From Levilactobacillus hammesii DSM 16381 (lineage in GTDB: Bacteria > Bacillota > Bacilli > Lactobacillales > Lactobacillaceae), in contig NZ_AZFS01000061.1 in assembly GCF_001434395.1 (NCBI RefSeq), positions 162,803-226,676 of the forward strand: a stretch of DNA of 63,874 nt, given 5' to 3'. Position 1 is the stretch's first letter. Every line of letters starts with the position of its first letter. A program made the position numbers and the translations under genes. A model generated the notes under the pieces. It did not search any database, was not told the DNA's origin, and saw only the letters and a list, made by a program, of their open reading frames with translations. Of this stretch, positions 51,259-59,930 are shown one piece after another.

Positions 51259-52077
51259 ATGACACAAATTAAAATGATTGCCACCGACGTCGATGGCACG
51301 TTCTTAAATCAGGATCGTCGCTACAATCAAGCACGTTTTGCGCAACAATTACAACAGCTTCAAGAAGCGGGGATCCGGTTCGTCGTGGCTAGTGGCAACC
51401 ACTTGGGCCACCTTCACCGCGTCTTCGCGCCAACCCCAGCCGTTCAAACCTTTGTAGCCGAAAATGGTGGGTTGGTTGTGGACCACGGCGAGACCCTCTT
51501 CGAAGATATTATTCCGACACCGACTGTCCATCAAATTGTGGCGGACATTTTGGCAGATCCGGCTTTGCGGCCCCAAGTTCTCCGCCTCTCCGGTGCTCAT
51601 GGCACCTACATCAATCGCCGTGATCATCCCAGTGATGAAGCCGCACAACGTTACTTTTTCAACAACATTGTCCTCGTGGACGATCTGACTCAGGTCGAAG
51701 ACACCATTTACAAGATCAATGGCGAATGGGCCAACGAGACCATCCAGCAACTCGCCGCCCAACTGAACCAACGATTTCCCGACCAAATCAACGCGATGGC
51801 GAGTGGTTTTGGCAGTATTGACATTGTCGCCGCCCACATGAACAAAGCCATTGGGATCACCCGACTCGCGCAGTCTTGGGGTATCGCACCGGAAGAGATC
51901 GCCGCTTTCGGTGACAACGACAACGATCGTGACATGCTGGCCCACGTGGGTTTAGGGGTGGCCATGAAGAACGGCACAGAAACCGTGAAGGCGGTCGCGA
52001 ACCTCATTACCCCTACGGATAACAATCACGACGGCGTACTCGACGTCATCGATCATATTTTAGCAGGTGAAGTTTAA
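51259..52077 (+). CDS. Cof-type HAD-IIB phosphatase
   Basis: A 272-residue HAD-superfamily phosphatase of the Cof type. Motif I is DVDGTFLN near residue 11, motif II VVASGNH near 42, the IIB cap contains the segments around 85-185, motif III is the lysine of ITRLAQSW, and motif IV is AAFGDNDNDRDM. It dephosphorylates small sugar phosphates or cofactors such as pyridoxal or flavin phosphates. AAGGAG precedes the ATG. It converges with the hydrolase gene at 52092, sharing their terminator region. Confidence 0.88.
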   Translation: MTQIKMIATDVDGTFLNQDRRYNQARFAQQLQQLQEAGIRFVVASGNHLGHLHRVFAPTPAVQTFVAENGGLVVDHGETLFEDIIPTPTVHQIVADILADPALRPQVLRLSGAHGTYINRRDHPSDEAAQRYFFNNIVLVDDLTQVEDTIYKINGEWANETIQQLAAQLNQRFPDQINAMASGFGSIDIVAAHMNKAIGITRLAQSWGIAPEEIAAFGDNDNDRDMLAHVGLGVAMKNGTETVKAVANLITPTDNNHDGVLDVIDHILAGEV

Positions 52078-52091
52078 AGCTAGCTAAATTT

Positions 52092-52940
52092 TCAGCCGTT
52101 AACCGAGTTTGGGTTGGCGGCTTTTTGATTATCACCCCAGATAGTTTTACCGATGAACCGCCACATTCTCGGCGAGGCGTGCAATTGACCATGACTCGTC
52201 CGTGGCACGTGTATTTCCCGATACACCACTGAGCTAGCCGCGAGAACTGGCCGCAGCGCGCGAACCTGTTGCACCGGAACAGAACCATCCGTCTGACGGC
52301 CTGTTAGCGTGCCATAGACGTTAATGACCGTTTCCCGACCATTCGCCCGCAAATGATGTCCCGCGGCTCTCAGTCGCTGATAAGCCACATCAGCGGGGCC
52401 ACCTGTGACACTCTCGTCCACTGGTGCACCCAGCAAGAGTAAACGTCGCAATTGGGGTAAATCTGTGGCCTGGCCATGAAGCAACCAGCTGTGAATCGCC
52501 GCACTGCCACCCCAAGAGTGGGCAACCGCGTTGTAGGCGGTCACCCCGTAGCGTTGCTTGAGGACACGCAAAATTTGGGTGATCCACCCAATCTGGGGCT
52601 GATAATCCCGCGTTAGGCTGTGGTCAAACAGCACCTGAATTAACGGATTCGTTGCCAGGCCATCCCAATGCCCCACAAAATGGGGATTTCCACGCCAGTC
52701 AACGCGCACCGTCAAAACCTTATGACCGTACCCCTGCTGAGCCAGCCACCGCAATAACCGATTATAGGTCCAGGCGTGGCCACCCCATCCCGGAATAAAG
52801 AGGGTTGGTGTCCGGTCATAACGGACATCCGACCGCCGTACGGTTAAGGGTTGCGGTGCAACCGCCAAGCGACTGACCCACCGGTAACTTAACCAACTTC
52901 CGATGACGACCGTGGGCAGCCAATGCCATTTAAGAGTCAA
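52092..52940 (-). CDS. alpha/beta hydrolase (DUF915-like)
   Basis: A 282-residue alpha/beta hydrolase of the DUF915 type, with one N-terminal membrane helix (about 5-22), so probably anchored and facing outside. The core starts PTLFIPGWGGHAWTYNRLL with the oxyanion glycine, and the nucleophile elbow is AVAHSWGG with Ser near 151. The likely acid is in GAPVDESV and the catalytic His in TSHGQLHASP. The substrate is unknown, and the family often sits in lactobacilli as lipase/esterase-like proteins. TTG start at 52940 with GGGGGGATTG upstream. Convergent with the HAD gene. Confidence 0.75.
   Translation of the reverse strand: MTLKWHWLPTVVIGSWLSYRWVSRLAVAPQPLTVRRSDVRYDRTPTLFIPGWGGHAWTYNRLLRWLAQQGYGHKVLTVRVDWRGNPHFVGHWDGLATNPLIQVLFDHSLTRDYQPQIGWITQILRVLKQRYGVTAYNAVAHSWGGSAAIHSWLLHGQATDLPQLRRLLLLGAPVDESVTGGPADVAYQRLRAAGHHLRANGRETVINVYGTLTGRQTDGSVPVQQVRALRPVLAASSVVYREIHVPRTSHGQLHASPRMWRFIGKTIWGDNQKAANPNSVNG
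52094..52127 (+). terminator. terminator after the HAD gene
   Basis: AGCCG..AACC / GGTT-GGCGGCT imperfect stem with CTTTTTGA; it lies inside the 3' end of the convergent gene. Confidence 0.5.
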
Positions 52941-53149
52941 TACAATCCCCCCTAAACTAATCTATTATGCCAGTTCCTTTGATTGTGTACAAGTGAAAAT
53001 TTGTTCAGTCCACATTTGTTATGATGACTTCAAACATTTCAAAATTTATCCGCACAAAGAATGATAGCACTAAAACATCGCCATTCCGGGATTCTATCCT
53101 GCCTAAAAAACTTTTGTCCCCCGTTTATTGATTTTCGTCCCAACTATAT

Positions 53150-53179
53150 TTGACAATTGTACGGATAAAAATATAGAAT
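53150..53179 (+). promoter_or_regulatory. galM promoter
   Basis: TTGACA (53150-53155) and TAGAAT (53174-53179) with an 18-base spacer; an overlapping TATAGA gives 16. Confidence 0.65.
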
Positions 53180-53190
53180 AGAGCCAGAAA

Positions 53191-53204
53191 TGAAAACGCT
53201 TTAA
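53191..53204 (+). promoter_or_regulatory. cre-like CcpA site of galM
   Basis: TGAAAACGCTTTAA, one base from the cre consensus, just downstream of the -10. Confidence 0.6.
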
Positions 53205-53228
53205 TCTATAGAAATCGAGGACTTGCTC

Positions 53229-54263
53229 ATGAAAACTGCTACGACGAAATGGGATACTTATCAGAATCAGGCTGTCACCGAATATACGATTGAAAACAAG
53301 AACGGTGTAAAGCTCGGCATTCTTAGCTGGGGCGCAACCCTACATACCTTGTCCGTACCAAGTGACAAGGGTGACAAGAACTTGGTGTTATCTTACCATA
53401 CAATGGCGGATTACCTGTCCAATCCGTTCTACGTCTGCATGGGAATTGGCCGGATCGGTGGCCGTCTTGGCGGCGGTACCTTTGAGATGGGCGGCAAGAC
53501 TTACACCGTCGACACCAACGAAGGTAAGGACACCACCTTACACGGTGGCCCTCACGGCTTTAACACGGTCAACTGGGACGGCGAAATCGACGACTCCGAT
53601 GCTAATGAAGCCAAGATCATTCTGAGCCACACCTTCAAATCCAGTGATGACTCCTTCCCTGGCGATATGACCGCTAAGATGATCTATTCACTGGACAACA
53701 ACGACCGGGTTAACTTGAAGTTCGAAGCCAACTCTACGGCATTGACTCTCTTCAACCCAACGTTACACGTCTACTTCAACTTAAGCGATGACCAACTCAT
53801 CTCTGGTCAAACCTTGCAAATCAACGCTAAGGAACACTTGGAAGTCACCAGCGAAAAGATCCCAACCGGGAACTTCATTCAAAACGCGGGCACCCCATTC
53901 GACTTTGCCAAGGGACAAAACTTGGGCGAAGCCATCCGCGGCATGCAAGGGACTACTGAAAAAGGCTTTGACGACTTGTTCCACGTTGAACCAGCCGCAG
54001 ACAACAAGATTGCTGAACTCAGCGATCCGCAATCTAACCGGTCCGTGACGATCAAGTCCAGCCGGAATGGTCTGGTCGTCTTCACCGCCAACTCCTTCAC
54101 GTCTGACATGAAGTTAGCGACTGGCGCCGGCCAACCTTACATGGGGGTTGCCTTGGAAGCTCAAACCTTATCCGACACGCCACACCATCCAAACTTTGGG
54201 GACGTCTCCGTTCCTGCTGGCAAGACGCAAACTTACGAAATTGCCTACGAAGTTAAATACTAG
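53229..54263 (+). CDS. galM: aldose 1-epimerase (mutarotase)
   Basis: A 344-residue galactose mutarotase. Family marks are WGATLHTLSVPS near the start, GRIGGRLGGGTF, the catalytic His region in TTLHGGPHGFNTVNW, the second His in FNPTLHVYFNLS, and the catalytic Glu in GVALEAQTLSDTPHHPNF. It converts beta-sugars from lactose or maltose cleavage to the alpha anomer. The ATG at 53229 follows GAGG; an upstream in-frame TTG lies too close to it. Promoter and cre lie 25-80 bp upstream. It is near but not in the maltose operon. Confidence 0.9.
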   Translation: MKTATTKWDTYQNQAVTEYTIENKNGVKLGILSWGATLHTLSVPSDKGDKNLVLSYHTMADYLSNPFYVCMGIGRIGGRLGGGTFEMGGKTYTVDTNEGKDTTLHGGPHGFNTVNWDGEIDDSDANEAKIILSHTFKSSDDSFPGDMTAKMIYSLDNNDRVNLKFEANSTALTLFNPTLHVYFNLSDDQLISGQTLQINAKEHLEVTSEKIPTGNFIQNAGTPFDFAKGQNLGEAIRGMQGTTEKGFDDLFHVEPAADNKIAELSDPQSNRSVTIKSSRNGLVVFTANSFTSDMKLATGAGQPYMGVALEAQTLSDTPHHPNFGDVSVPAGKTQTYEIAYEVKY

Positions 54264-54351
54264 ATCGGTAGAAGGCGTGTAAAAATAGCCAGCCATTTAA
54301 AAGATGACAACTATTCTTTGAGACACGTTTAAACCATACAGATTCAGTCAT

Positions 54352-54389
54352 GTAAAAGGGGGCGAGATGTGATCTCAGCCCCCTTTTAC
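54352..54389 (+). terminator. terminator after galM
   Basis: GTAAAAGGGGGC-GAGAT / ATCTC-AGCCCCCTTTTAC strong stem. Confidence 0.75.
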
Positions 54390-54429
54390 GTTCTCACAGG
54401 GCCTCAATAACGGATGCGAAGTCAAATCG

Positions 54430-54459
54430 TTGACAGCCTTCAGCGAGAAATGGTATGCT
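54430..54459 (+). promoter_or_regulatory. promoter of the S14 paralogue gene
   Basis: TTGACA (54430-54435), 18-base spacer, TATGCT (54454-54459). Confidence 0.6.
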
Positions 54460-54466
54460 TGTAAAA

Positions 54467-54479
54467 CGTAATCATTACT
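54467..54479 (+). promoter_or_regulatory. Zur-like box
   Basis: CGTAATCATTACT at the expected transcription start. The Gram-positive Zur operator core is CGTAATNATTACG, so 12 of 13 positions match. Confidence 0.6.
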
Positions 54480-54507
54480 ATATAGATAAAAGGAGAATCA
54501 CTTATTC

Positions 54508-54777
54508 ATGGCTAAAAAGTCAAAAATTGCTAAAGCAAAACGGATTGAAGCCACGGTCGCCAAGTATGCCGACCGGCGCGCTGAACTAAAGAAAGCTGGC
54601 GATTACGCCGCTCTCGCCCTGTTACCACGAGACGCTTCCCCTGTACGGATTCACCACAGAGACCACCTCGATGGCCGGCCACATGCCTACATGCGAAAAT
54701 TCGGCATGTCCCGTCTTAACTTCCGCCAATTGGCTCATGAAGGTAAGATTCCGGGGGTTCGGAAGGCTAGCTGGTAG
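54508..54777 (+). CDS. rpsN: 30S ribosomal protein S14, zinc-independent paralogue
   Basis: An 89-residue S14 of the C-minus type, which lacks the four zinc-binding cysteines of the 61-residue form; the sequence contains no cysteine at all. Typical S14 sequence is seen: [61 protein letters not shown]. Such paralogues replace the zinc form when zinc is short and are usually repressed by Zur, matching the box upstream. AAAGGAGAA precedes the ATG. The gene is followed by about 420 bp of repeated DNA before the next clear terminator. Confidence 0.9.
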   Translation: MAKKSKIAKAKRIEATVAKYADRRAELKKAGDYAALALLPRDASPVRIHHRDHLDGRPHAYMRKFGMSRLNFRQLAHEGKIPGVRKASW

Positions 54778-54784
54778 AGCGTGG

Positions 54785-54931
54785 AACAAGCCGCTTAGAT
54801 TCTGAGCATTAACGTCATTAAGTGCCCGCTCGGTGGAACCGAGCCGGTGCTTAATGGGGTTAAGCGCAGGAATCTGGCTTGTGTAACGCGTTTCAGAAGC
54901 TGCATGTTTCCGAAGTGTCATCGCGAGAACC
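54785..54931 (+). repeat. structured repeat module a, downstream of rpsN
   Basis: Contains the 36-base core 54840-54875 that recurs identically at 55111-55146, and a tail (54876-54931) that recurs in module b. ACAAGCC-AGATTC (54786-54802, with a GCTT bulge) pairs with GAATCTGGCTTGT (54870-54882), enclosing an ATTAAG..CTCGGT / ACCGAG..CTTAAT hairpin (about 54817-54855). Highly structured if transcribed. Confidence 0.6.
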
Positions 54932-54998
54932 AATCTAACGCTTTGAGAATTCAGAACCATTAAAAATGCTATGCCGAGCAGGAGTCACTTATTTTTCT

Positions 54999-55069
54999 AA
55001 GCGGAGGAATCTGCCTTGCGTAACGCGTTTCAGAGGCTGCAAGTTTTCGAAGCATCACAGCGAAGAACC
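54999..55069 (+). repeat. structured repeat module b (tail only)
   Basis: Matches 54862-54931 over its length with scattered differences, including shared TAACGCGTTTCAGA and the closing CGA-GAACC. Confidence 0.6.
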
Positions 55070-55106
55070 GTCCGATGATTCGAGAAAGTCCATTAAACAG
55101 TGACCG

Positions 55107-55166
55107 AACCCGAGCCGGTGCTTAATGGGGTTAAGCGCAGGAATCTTCCCTGTGCAACGCGTTTTG
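55107..55166 (+). repeat. structured repeat module c (core)
   Basis: The core 55111-55146 is identical to 54840-54875; after it only AACGCGTTT of the tail is kept. Confidence 0.65.
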
Positions 55167-55201
55167 ATCCCCACCAGCATCCCTAACTGTAAATTAATTT
55201 C

Positions 55202-55248
55202 AACCCACATCAAACTCTGTCCGCGGCTCGGTTTGACGTGGGTTTTTC
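55202..55248 (+). terminator. terminator ending the rpsN-repeat unit
   Basis: AACCCAC-TCAAA / TTTGA-GTGGGTT stem with TTTTTC. If rpsN has no earlier stop, the transcript would carry the repeats as a 3' UTR. Confidence 0.75.
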
Positions 55249-55297
55249 TATAGCCTAAACTGAGAACATCATTATACACAACGAAGGAGTTTTTAGC

Positions 55298-55735
55298 ATG
55301 ACAGAAGTCTTAACCGTCATTCGTGAATTTGACGTATTTGGTAATAGTGGTCAGACCCCCTATGGCATTGACACCCCTAAGATCAACGCCCAGTTTGTGG
55401 GAATTAGCCCCGCAATGGCCTTTGATACCAACAACCAACCCAAGTTAGCCCGGCAAAACGAACGGCAACTGCGAACCATCGAGGACAACTTACGCCATGA
55501 CTTCCACGATAAGATGGCGGCTCTAACCGGCAATGATTTGGGCCAAAATCTCCAAGCGATCCAGGACCTGGTCACCACTTTCAAAGCGCGGCTTGAACAG
55601 GACTTGCTGGTTAAGGATCAGCTTGAATTGGAGAACCTAACCCTGAGTGGCGAGTGGCTCACCTATTGGCAAGACGATGCGCCCCTCGCCAAAGCCAAGG
55701 CGCAACAACAGGAGAATTTACCGCAAGACTTTTAA
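55298..55735 (+). CDS. conserved small protein of unknown function
   Basis: A 145-residue soluble protein I do not recognise. It starts MTEVLTVIREFDVFGNSG and has a proline/asparagine-rich N-terminal half, then a long helical stretch with heptad-like leucines (about 55-125: LGQNLQAIQDLVTTFKARLEQDLLVKDQLELENLTL) that could form a coiled coil, and a charged tail. No signal or membrane segment. GAAGGAG precedes the ATG. The strong terminators on both sides mark it as an independent unit. Confidence 0.65.
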   Translation: MTEVLTVIREFDVFGNSGQTPYGIDTPKINAQFVGISPAMAFDTNNQPKLARQNERQLRTIEDNLRHDFHDKMAALTGNDLGQNLQAIQDLVTTFKARLEQDLLVKDQLELENLTLSGEWLTYWQDDAPLAKAKAQQQENLPQDF

Positions 55736-55740
55736 ACGCA

Positions 55741-55789
55741 AAAACACCCTTTCCGCGGCACTCACAGGTACCGTGGAAAGGGTGTTTTT
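55741..55789. terminator. bidirectional terminator between 55298 gene and the maltose operon
   Basis: AAAACACCCTTTCC / GGAAAGGGTGTTTT perfect 14-bp stem with A/T on both sides. Confidence 0.85.
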
Positions 55790-55904
55790 AATTGAATCGT
55801 TTTTAAATCACATGAGGGTTTGTCTCAAAGTTGCCAGGTACCATTCTCGAGACGCTAGCGACCGGGCAGAGTCACCAGTAGTTAATCTCGATAAGACACG
55901 CAGA

Positions 55905-58160
55905 CTACTTCACGTCCACTGGCTTGCCAGCAACGTCGATCGTCAATGGATCACCACTCATCAGCTTAAAGTGGGTCCCATCACCATCAACCGTTACTTC
56001 AATCAGGCTGCCACGGAAGACTTGACGGAAGGAATAACTCGTCCAGGTCTTTGGCAGGAATGGCGCGTAGTGTAACTGACCATCACGCACCCGCATGCCT
56101 GCAAACCCTTGAACGACGGCAATCCAGCCACCGGTCATGGCCGTGATGTGCAAACCATCCGTCGTGTCATTGTTGTAGTTATCCAAGTCTAACCGGGCCG
56201 TCCGTGAGTAAAGTTCAACGGCCTTTTCTTCGTAACCCAGATCGGCAGCCAAGACCGCATGAATGGCTGGTGACAAGCTGGATTCGTGAACCGTCAATGG
56301 TTCATAGAAGTCAAAGTTAGCTTTCTTCTGTTCTGGTGTAAAGTCATCGATGAAGTCCCAGATTCCTTGCAGGACATCCCCTTGCTTGATGTAAGGCGAC
56401 CGCAAGATCTTATCCCAAGACCAGTGTTGGTTGATTGGCCGTTGGTCGGCTGGGATGGCACTGACGGGTTCAATGTCCTTATCCAAGAAGCCATCGTGCT
56501 GAACGAAGATGTTCAAGTCCTTGTCGTAAGGCAAGTACATCCGGTCCACAATATCCTGCCACTTAGCCTTTTCGGCATCGGTGACACCCAGCTTATTTGC
56601 CGTATCAGCATCGACCTTACCTAAAACTTCCAGTGTGTACTTCAACGTCCACTGTGCCAGGAGGTTGGTATCCCAGTTGTTATCAACGTTGTTTTCATAC
56701 TCATCGGCACCGGTAACCCCGTGAATCATGTACTGATTATTCCGCTTGCTGAAGTGCACCCGGTCGGCCCAGAAACGTGAAATTTCGGAAAGGACCTTGG
56801 CCCCTTCGTGCAAGACGTAAGAGGTGTCGCCCGTGTAACGGGTGTAGTTGTAAATGGCAAAGGCAATATCACCATTCCGGTGAATTTCTTCAAAGGTGAT
56901 TTCCCATTCGTTATGGCATTCGATCCCGTCGAACGTCACCATTGGGAACAAGGCACCTTTCAGCCCTTGTTCCTGCGCATTCACGTAGGCACCATCCAGT
57001 TGCTTGTAACGGTACATCAAGAGGTTGCGGGTGACTTCAGGGTTCGTGATCCCCAAGTAAACGGGCACCGCAAAGGCTTCGGTATCCCAGTAAGTGGCAC
57101 CACCGTACTTTTCACCGGTGAAGCCCTTAGGTCCAATATTCAGACGGGCATCCTCCCCATAATACGTGGAGAAGAGTTGGAACAGGTTGAAACGAATCCC
57201 TTGTTGTGACTCGTCATCGCCAGCGATTTGGACGTCGGATTTTTCCCAACGGTCCGCCCAGATCTTGGTGTGAGCGGCCAGTAAGTCGGCATAACTTTCT
57301 TGAGCGACCTTATCACTTAGCTCGTGCATGGCTTGGGTTAATTTTTCTTGCGTATCGTAGTCTCTGGAGGTGACCACGATCACGCGCTTCTCTAATTCTG
57401 CTGAGGCTTCGGGAGCCAGACTACCCGTGTAGGCAGTCATGACGGCCTTGTCGTTCGGTTGGGTAACGGCAACATTGTTTAGGTCCGTGACCATCCGCAT
57501 TTCCATGCCAGATGTGAACTGTGGCGTGCCAAATGGGTTCGGCGTCGTCTTGGCAATGATGCTCCCCCGATTGGTCTGTTGGTCCGTGGCGAGGACATCC
57601 CAGAACCGTTCGTCATAGTTGGCCTCTTCGTTCATGACATCAGCATCGATGCCTGGTTTCAGGGTCACGTCAACCTTGCTGGTTCCCAGGTTCTTGACGG
57701 TGACCTTTTGGACGGAGAGTTCTTGTTGGCTGACACTTAAGAAACGTTCAAAAGTCAAGGCAACCCGCGTGTCACCACGTTCCACAGTAAAGGAACGGGT
57801 TAAGACGGACCGGTGCATATCCAGGTCGAGGGTAAAGTCACTGATCTTGTCCTTGGCCAGGTCAACCGCCGTCCCATCGATTTCAATAGGAAGTTTAATA
57901 AAATTGACGGCATTAACCACTTTACCAAAGTACTTCGGGTAACCATTCTTCCACCAGCCGACCCGCGTCTTATCTGGATACCAGACGCCGCCCAAGTAAA
58001 TTCCTTGGAGGGAGTCGCCACTGTAACCTTCTTCGAAGTCACCCCGCATCCCCATGTAACCATTGGCCATACTGGTCATGGATTCTTGAAGACGTTTGTC
58101 TTTGGGGTCAAAGGTATGGGTGATTACGTTCCAAGGTTTTACCTCAAAAATTCGTTTCAT
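55905..58160 (-). CDS. mapA: maltose phosphorylase (GH65)
   Basis: A 751-residue glycoside hydrolase family 65 phosphorylase that splits maltose with phosphate into glucose and beta-glucose 1-phosphate. The start KPWNVITHTFDP, the region FQLFSTYYGEDARLNIGPKGFTGEKYGGATYWDTEAF, and the catalytic Glu in GVTGADEYENNVDNNW are typical. The ATG at 58160 was chosen because AAGGAG precedes it; upstream residues are basic and unlike the family. It is the last gene of the malR-transporter-mapA group. The beta-phosphoglucomutase (pgmB) usually found nearby is not in this window. Confidence 0.92.
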   Translation of the reverse strand: MKRIFEVKPWNVITHTFDPKDKRLQESMTSMANGYMGMRGDFEEGYSGDSLQGIYLGGVWYPDKTRVGWWKNGYPKYFGKVVNAVNFIKLPIEIDGTAVDLAKDKISDFTLDLDMHRSVLTRSFTVERGDTRVALTFERFLSVSQQELSVQKVTVKNLGTSKVDVTLKPGIDADVMNEEANYDERFWDVLATDQQTNRGSIIAKTTPNPFGTPQFTSGMEMRMVTDLNNVAVTQPNDKAVMTAYTGSLAPEASAELEKRVIVVTSRDYDTQEKLTQAMHELSDKVAQESYADLLAAHTKIWADRWEKSDVQIAGDDESQQGIRFNLFQLFSTYYGEDARLNIGPKGFTGEKYGGATYWDTEAFAVPVYLGITNPEVTRNLLMYRYKQLDGAYVNAQEQGLKGALFPMVTFDGIECHNEWEITFEEIHRNGDIAFAIYNYTRYTGDTSYVLHEGAKVLSEISRFWADRVHFSKRNNQYMIHGVTGADEYENNVDNNWDTNLLAQWTLKYTLEVLGKVDADTANKLGVTDAEKAKWQDIVDRMYLPYDKDLNIFVQHDGFLDKDIEPVSAIPADQRPINQHWSWDKILRSPYIKQGDVLQGIWDFIDDFTPEQKKANFDFYEPLTVHESSLSPAIHAVLAADLGYEEKAVELYSRTARLDLDNYNNDTTDGLHITAMTGGWIAVVQGFAGMRVRDGQLHYAPFLPKTWTSYSFRQVFRGSLIEVTVDGDGTHFKLMSGDPLTIDVAGKPVDVK

Positions 58161-58250
58161 GGTGTCATTTCTCCTTTTTGTTTTAATTGATTTTCGTGTG
58201 TTCAAAGAAAAGCAGTCTATTTTTTCACTCTAATGACGATCATCGCTCAT

Positions 58251-58267
58251 TGGCAAAGCTTTCGCCA
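58251..58267. promoter_or_regulatory. palindrome between the carrier gene and mapA
   Basis: TGGCAAAGCTTTCGCCA, an imperfect palindrome of the LacI-operator kind, 90 bp upstream of mapA. May give mapA separate control. Confidence 0.35.
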
Positions 58268-58371
58268 GTAACATGACGTACCTTGTTGGCAAAAAGTCCT
58301 AGATTATCATGAGCTTTCGCCGTTTAACATTCAGTTCTAACCGGCGTAGGCGGCCAAATTTCACCACATGG

Positions 58372-59736
58372 TTAAGCGCGGTAAGTTTCTTTGATCATAC
58401 CGACGGATAAAGCACCAATGGCCATGATGATCCCAGCTAACAGGAACATGTTGGCTTGCGCACCACCCAATAATGGGAACAGGGCGAAGCTGGCTAAGGA
58501 TGCCACGATCTGTGGTAAACAGATTGAACCGTTAAACAGACCCAAGTAAGTCCCCATGTGGGCACCGGACAAGGCGTTGGTAACCATGGTCAATGGGTAA
58601 GTGTTCATAGCTGCCCAAGCAATCCCCACAAGGATGAAGGAAGCAATTAACGTGTATTGGTTGTGAACGAAGAAGACGGAAATAAATCCGATGGCCCCTA
58701 AGCCTAAGCTCCCAGCATAACCCAATTTGTGAATGCTGTTTGGCAACTTGGCTAAGACGTATGACCAAACCACAGCGGCAATGGATTGTACGGCGGCTAA
58801 GACCCCGTACCAGTTACCAGCGGCTTGATAGCCAGCTGAGGCAGCGTTGGTCGTGTGCCAAACGTTAGAAGCAATGGCACCAGCGGAGTAAGTCCAGAGG
58901 TATTGGAAAGCAACCCAGCAGAAGAATTGAACTAAGGTAACAGTCCAGAAGACCTTTGGTGCGGACTTCAATAACGTCCACCAGTTACCACCCTTGGCAT
59001 TGTCTTCCTTGGAAATCCCATGGTACTTGGCATAAGTATCTGGATCGTATTCCTTAACCCGGAAGATCGTAAACAGACTCGTGACCACTAACAGAACCGC
59101 CCCAACGTAGAAGGCAACCTTAACCGTTGCAGGCACTACCCCTTTGGCGGCCGTGTTGGCAATCCCAATAGCGGCGAACAAGAAAGGCAAGATAGCGGCT
59201 AAAACGGCACCCGTGTTGGATAAGAAACTTTGAATCCCGTAAGCGTAACTCTTTTGATCATCATTGACCATGTCCCCAACCATCATCTTGAAGGGTTGCA
59301 TGGCAATGTTAGAAGACAAATCTAGAAAGGCAACCGTCAGTGCCCCGAAGAGTAAGGCAGCCAGTGAAGCGTAGCCGAAGCCCATACTCCCTGAGTTAGG
59401 CAACAGACACATGACAATCACGGCAACAATCGTCCCCAACAGTAAGTATGGTAACCGTCGTCCACCTAATTTAGGTGCCCAAGTTCTATCTGAATAGTAA
59501 CCGACAATCGGTTGCACAATCAAACCAGCTAGTGGTGGTAAAATGAAGAACCACCCTAAACTGTTGGGATCGGCCCCAATCGTTTGGAATATCCGACTCA
59601 TTTGCGAACTCTGTAACGTAAAGGCCGTTTGTACCCCTAGGAAACCAAAGTTGATCATCCAAATGGTACTGGCCGGCAGTGTCGGTAGCCCGTTCTTTTT
59701 CTGGGCCGCTTCGGCTGAAAGTGATTCATCTGCCAT
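58372..59736 (-). CDS. MFS maltose-type carrier (GPH/SLC45-like)
   Basis: A 454-residue, twelve-helix carrier of the type related to SLC45/plant sucrose carriers, common in lactobacillal maltose operons. Its N-terminal region reads IWMINFGFLGVQTAFTLQSSQMSRIFQTIGADPN, followed by PIVGYYSDRTW and FLDLSSNIAMQPFK. Placed between malR and mapA, it should import maltose with a proton. The ATG at 59736 was chosen for its GAGGAGG; the longer frame starts in promoter sequence. A cre site and a LacI-type operator lie just upstream. Confidence 0.85.
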   Translation of the reverse strand: MADESLSAEAAQKKNGLPTLPASTIWMINFGFLGVQTAFTLQSSQMSRIFQTIGADPNSLGWFFILPPLAGLIVQPIVGYYSDRTWAPKLGGRRLPYLLLGTIVAVIVMCLLPNSGSMGFGYASLAALLFGALTVAFLDLSSNIAMQPFKMMVGDMVNDDQKSYAYGIQSFLSNTGAVLAAILPFLFAAIGIANTAAKGVVPATVKVAFYVGAVLLVVTSLFTIFRVKEYDPDTYAKYHGISKEDNAKGGNWWTLLKSAPKVFWTVTLVQFFCWVAFQYLWTYSAGAIASNVWHTTNAASAGYQAAGNWYGVLAAVQSIAAVVWSYVLAKLPNSIHKLGYAGSLGLGAIGFISVFFVHNQYTLIASFILVGIAWAAMNTYPLTMVTNALSGAHMGTYLGLFNGSICLPQIVASLASFALFPLLGGAQANMFLLAGIIMAIGALSVGMIKETYRA

Positions 59737-59807
59737 AATCCAAAACCTCCTCAGGCTTGTGTTGCTTAGATAATTGCTAATTGATAACTTGCTTCGTGAA
59801 GTTATTA

Positions 59808-59821
59808 TGGCACCGCTTACA
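59808..59821 (-). promoter_or_regulatory. cre site (CcpA) of the maltose operon
   Basis: Minus strand TGTAAGCGGTGCCA fits the cre consensus fully. It lies 70 bp upstream of the carrier gene. Confidence 0.7.
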
Positions 59822-59827
59822 TAAAAA

Positions 59828-59843
59828 TGCAACCGTTTGCGCA
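59828..59843. promoter_or_regulatory. MalR-type LacI-family operator
   Basis: TGCAACCGTTTGCGCA, close to the MalR operator form CGCAAACGTTTGCG (GCAA-CG-TTGC core), beside the cre. Confidence 0.6.
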
Positions 59844-59885
59844 AAAGTTTTTTCGTGCACTATTTCACACCTGACAGTCAAAAAA

Positions 59886-59922
59886 GGCCCGGCTATGGGA
59901 TTTAGCTTCCACTCGCCGGACC
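59886..59922 (-). terminator. terminator after malR
   Basis: GGCCCGGC / GCCGGACC with one mismatch; CCTTTTTTGA on the minus strand. The carrier gene therefore likely has its own promoter. Confidence 0.6.
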
Positions 59923-59930
59923 GCAATTTT

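Noticed and set aside
54622-55279. Two minus-strand frames of 112 and 74 codons that share an IPALNPIKHRLG stretch
   Set aside because: The shared peptide comes from the duplicated 36-base DNA core; frames lack starts with ribosome-binding sites and are best read as repeat DNA.
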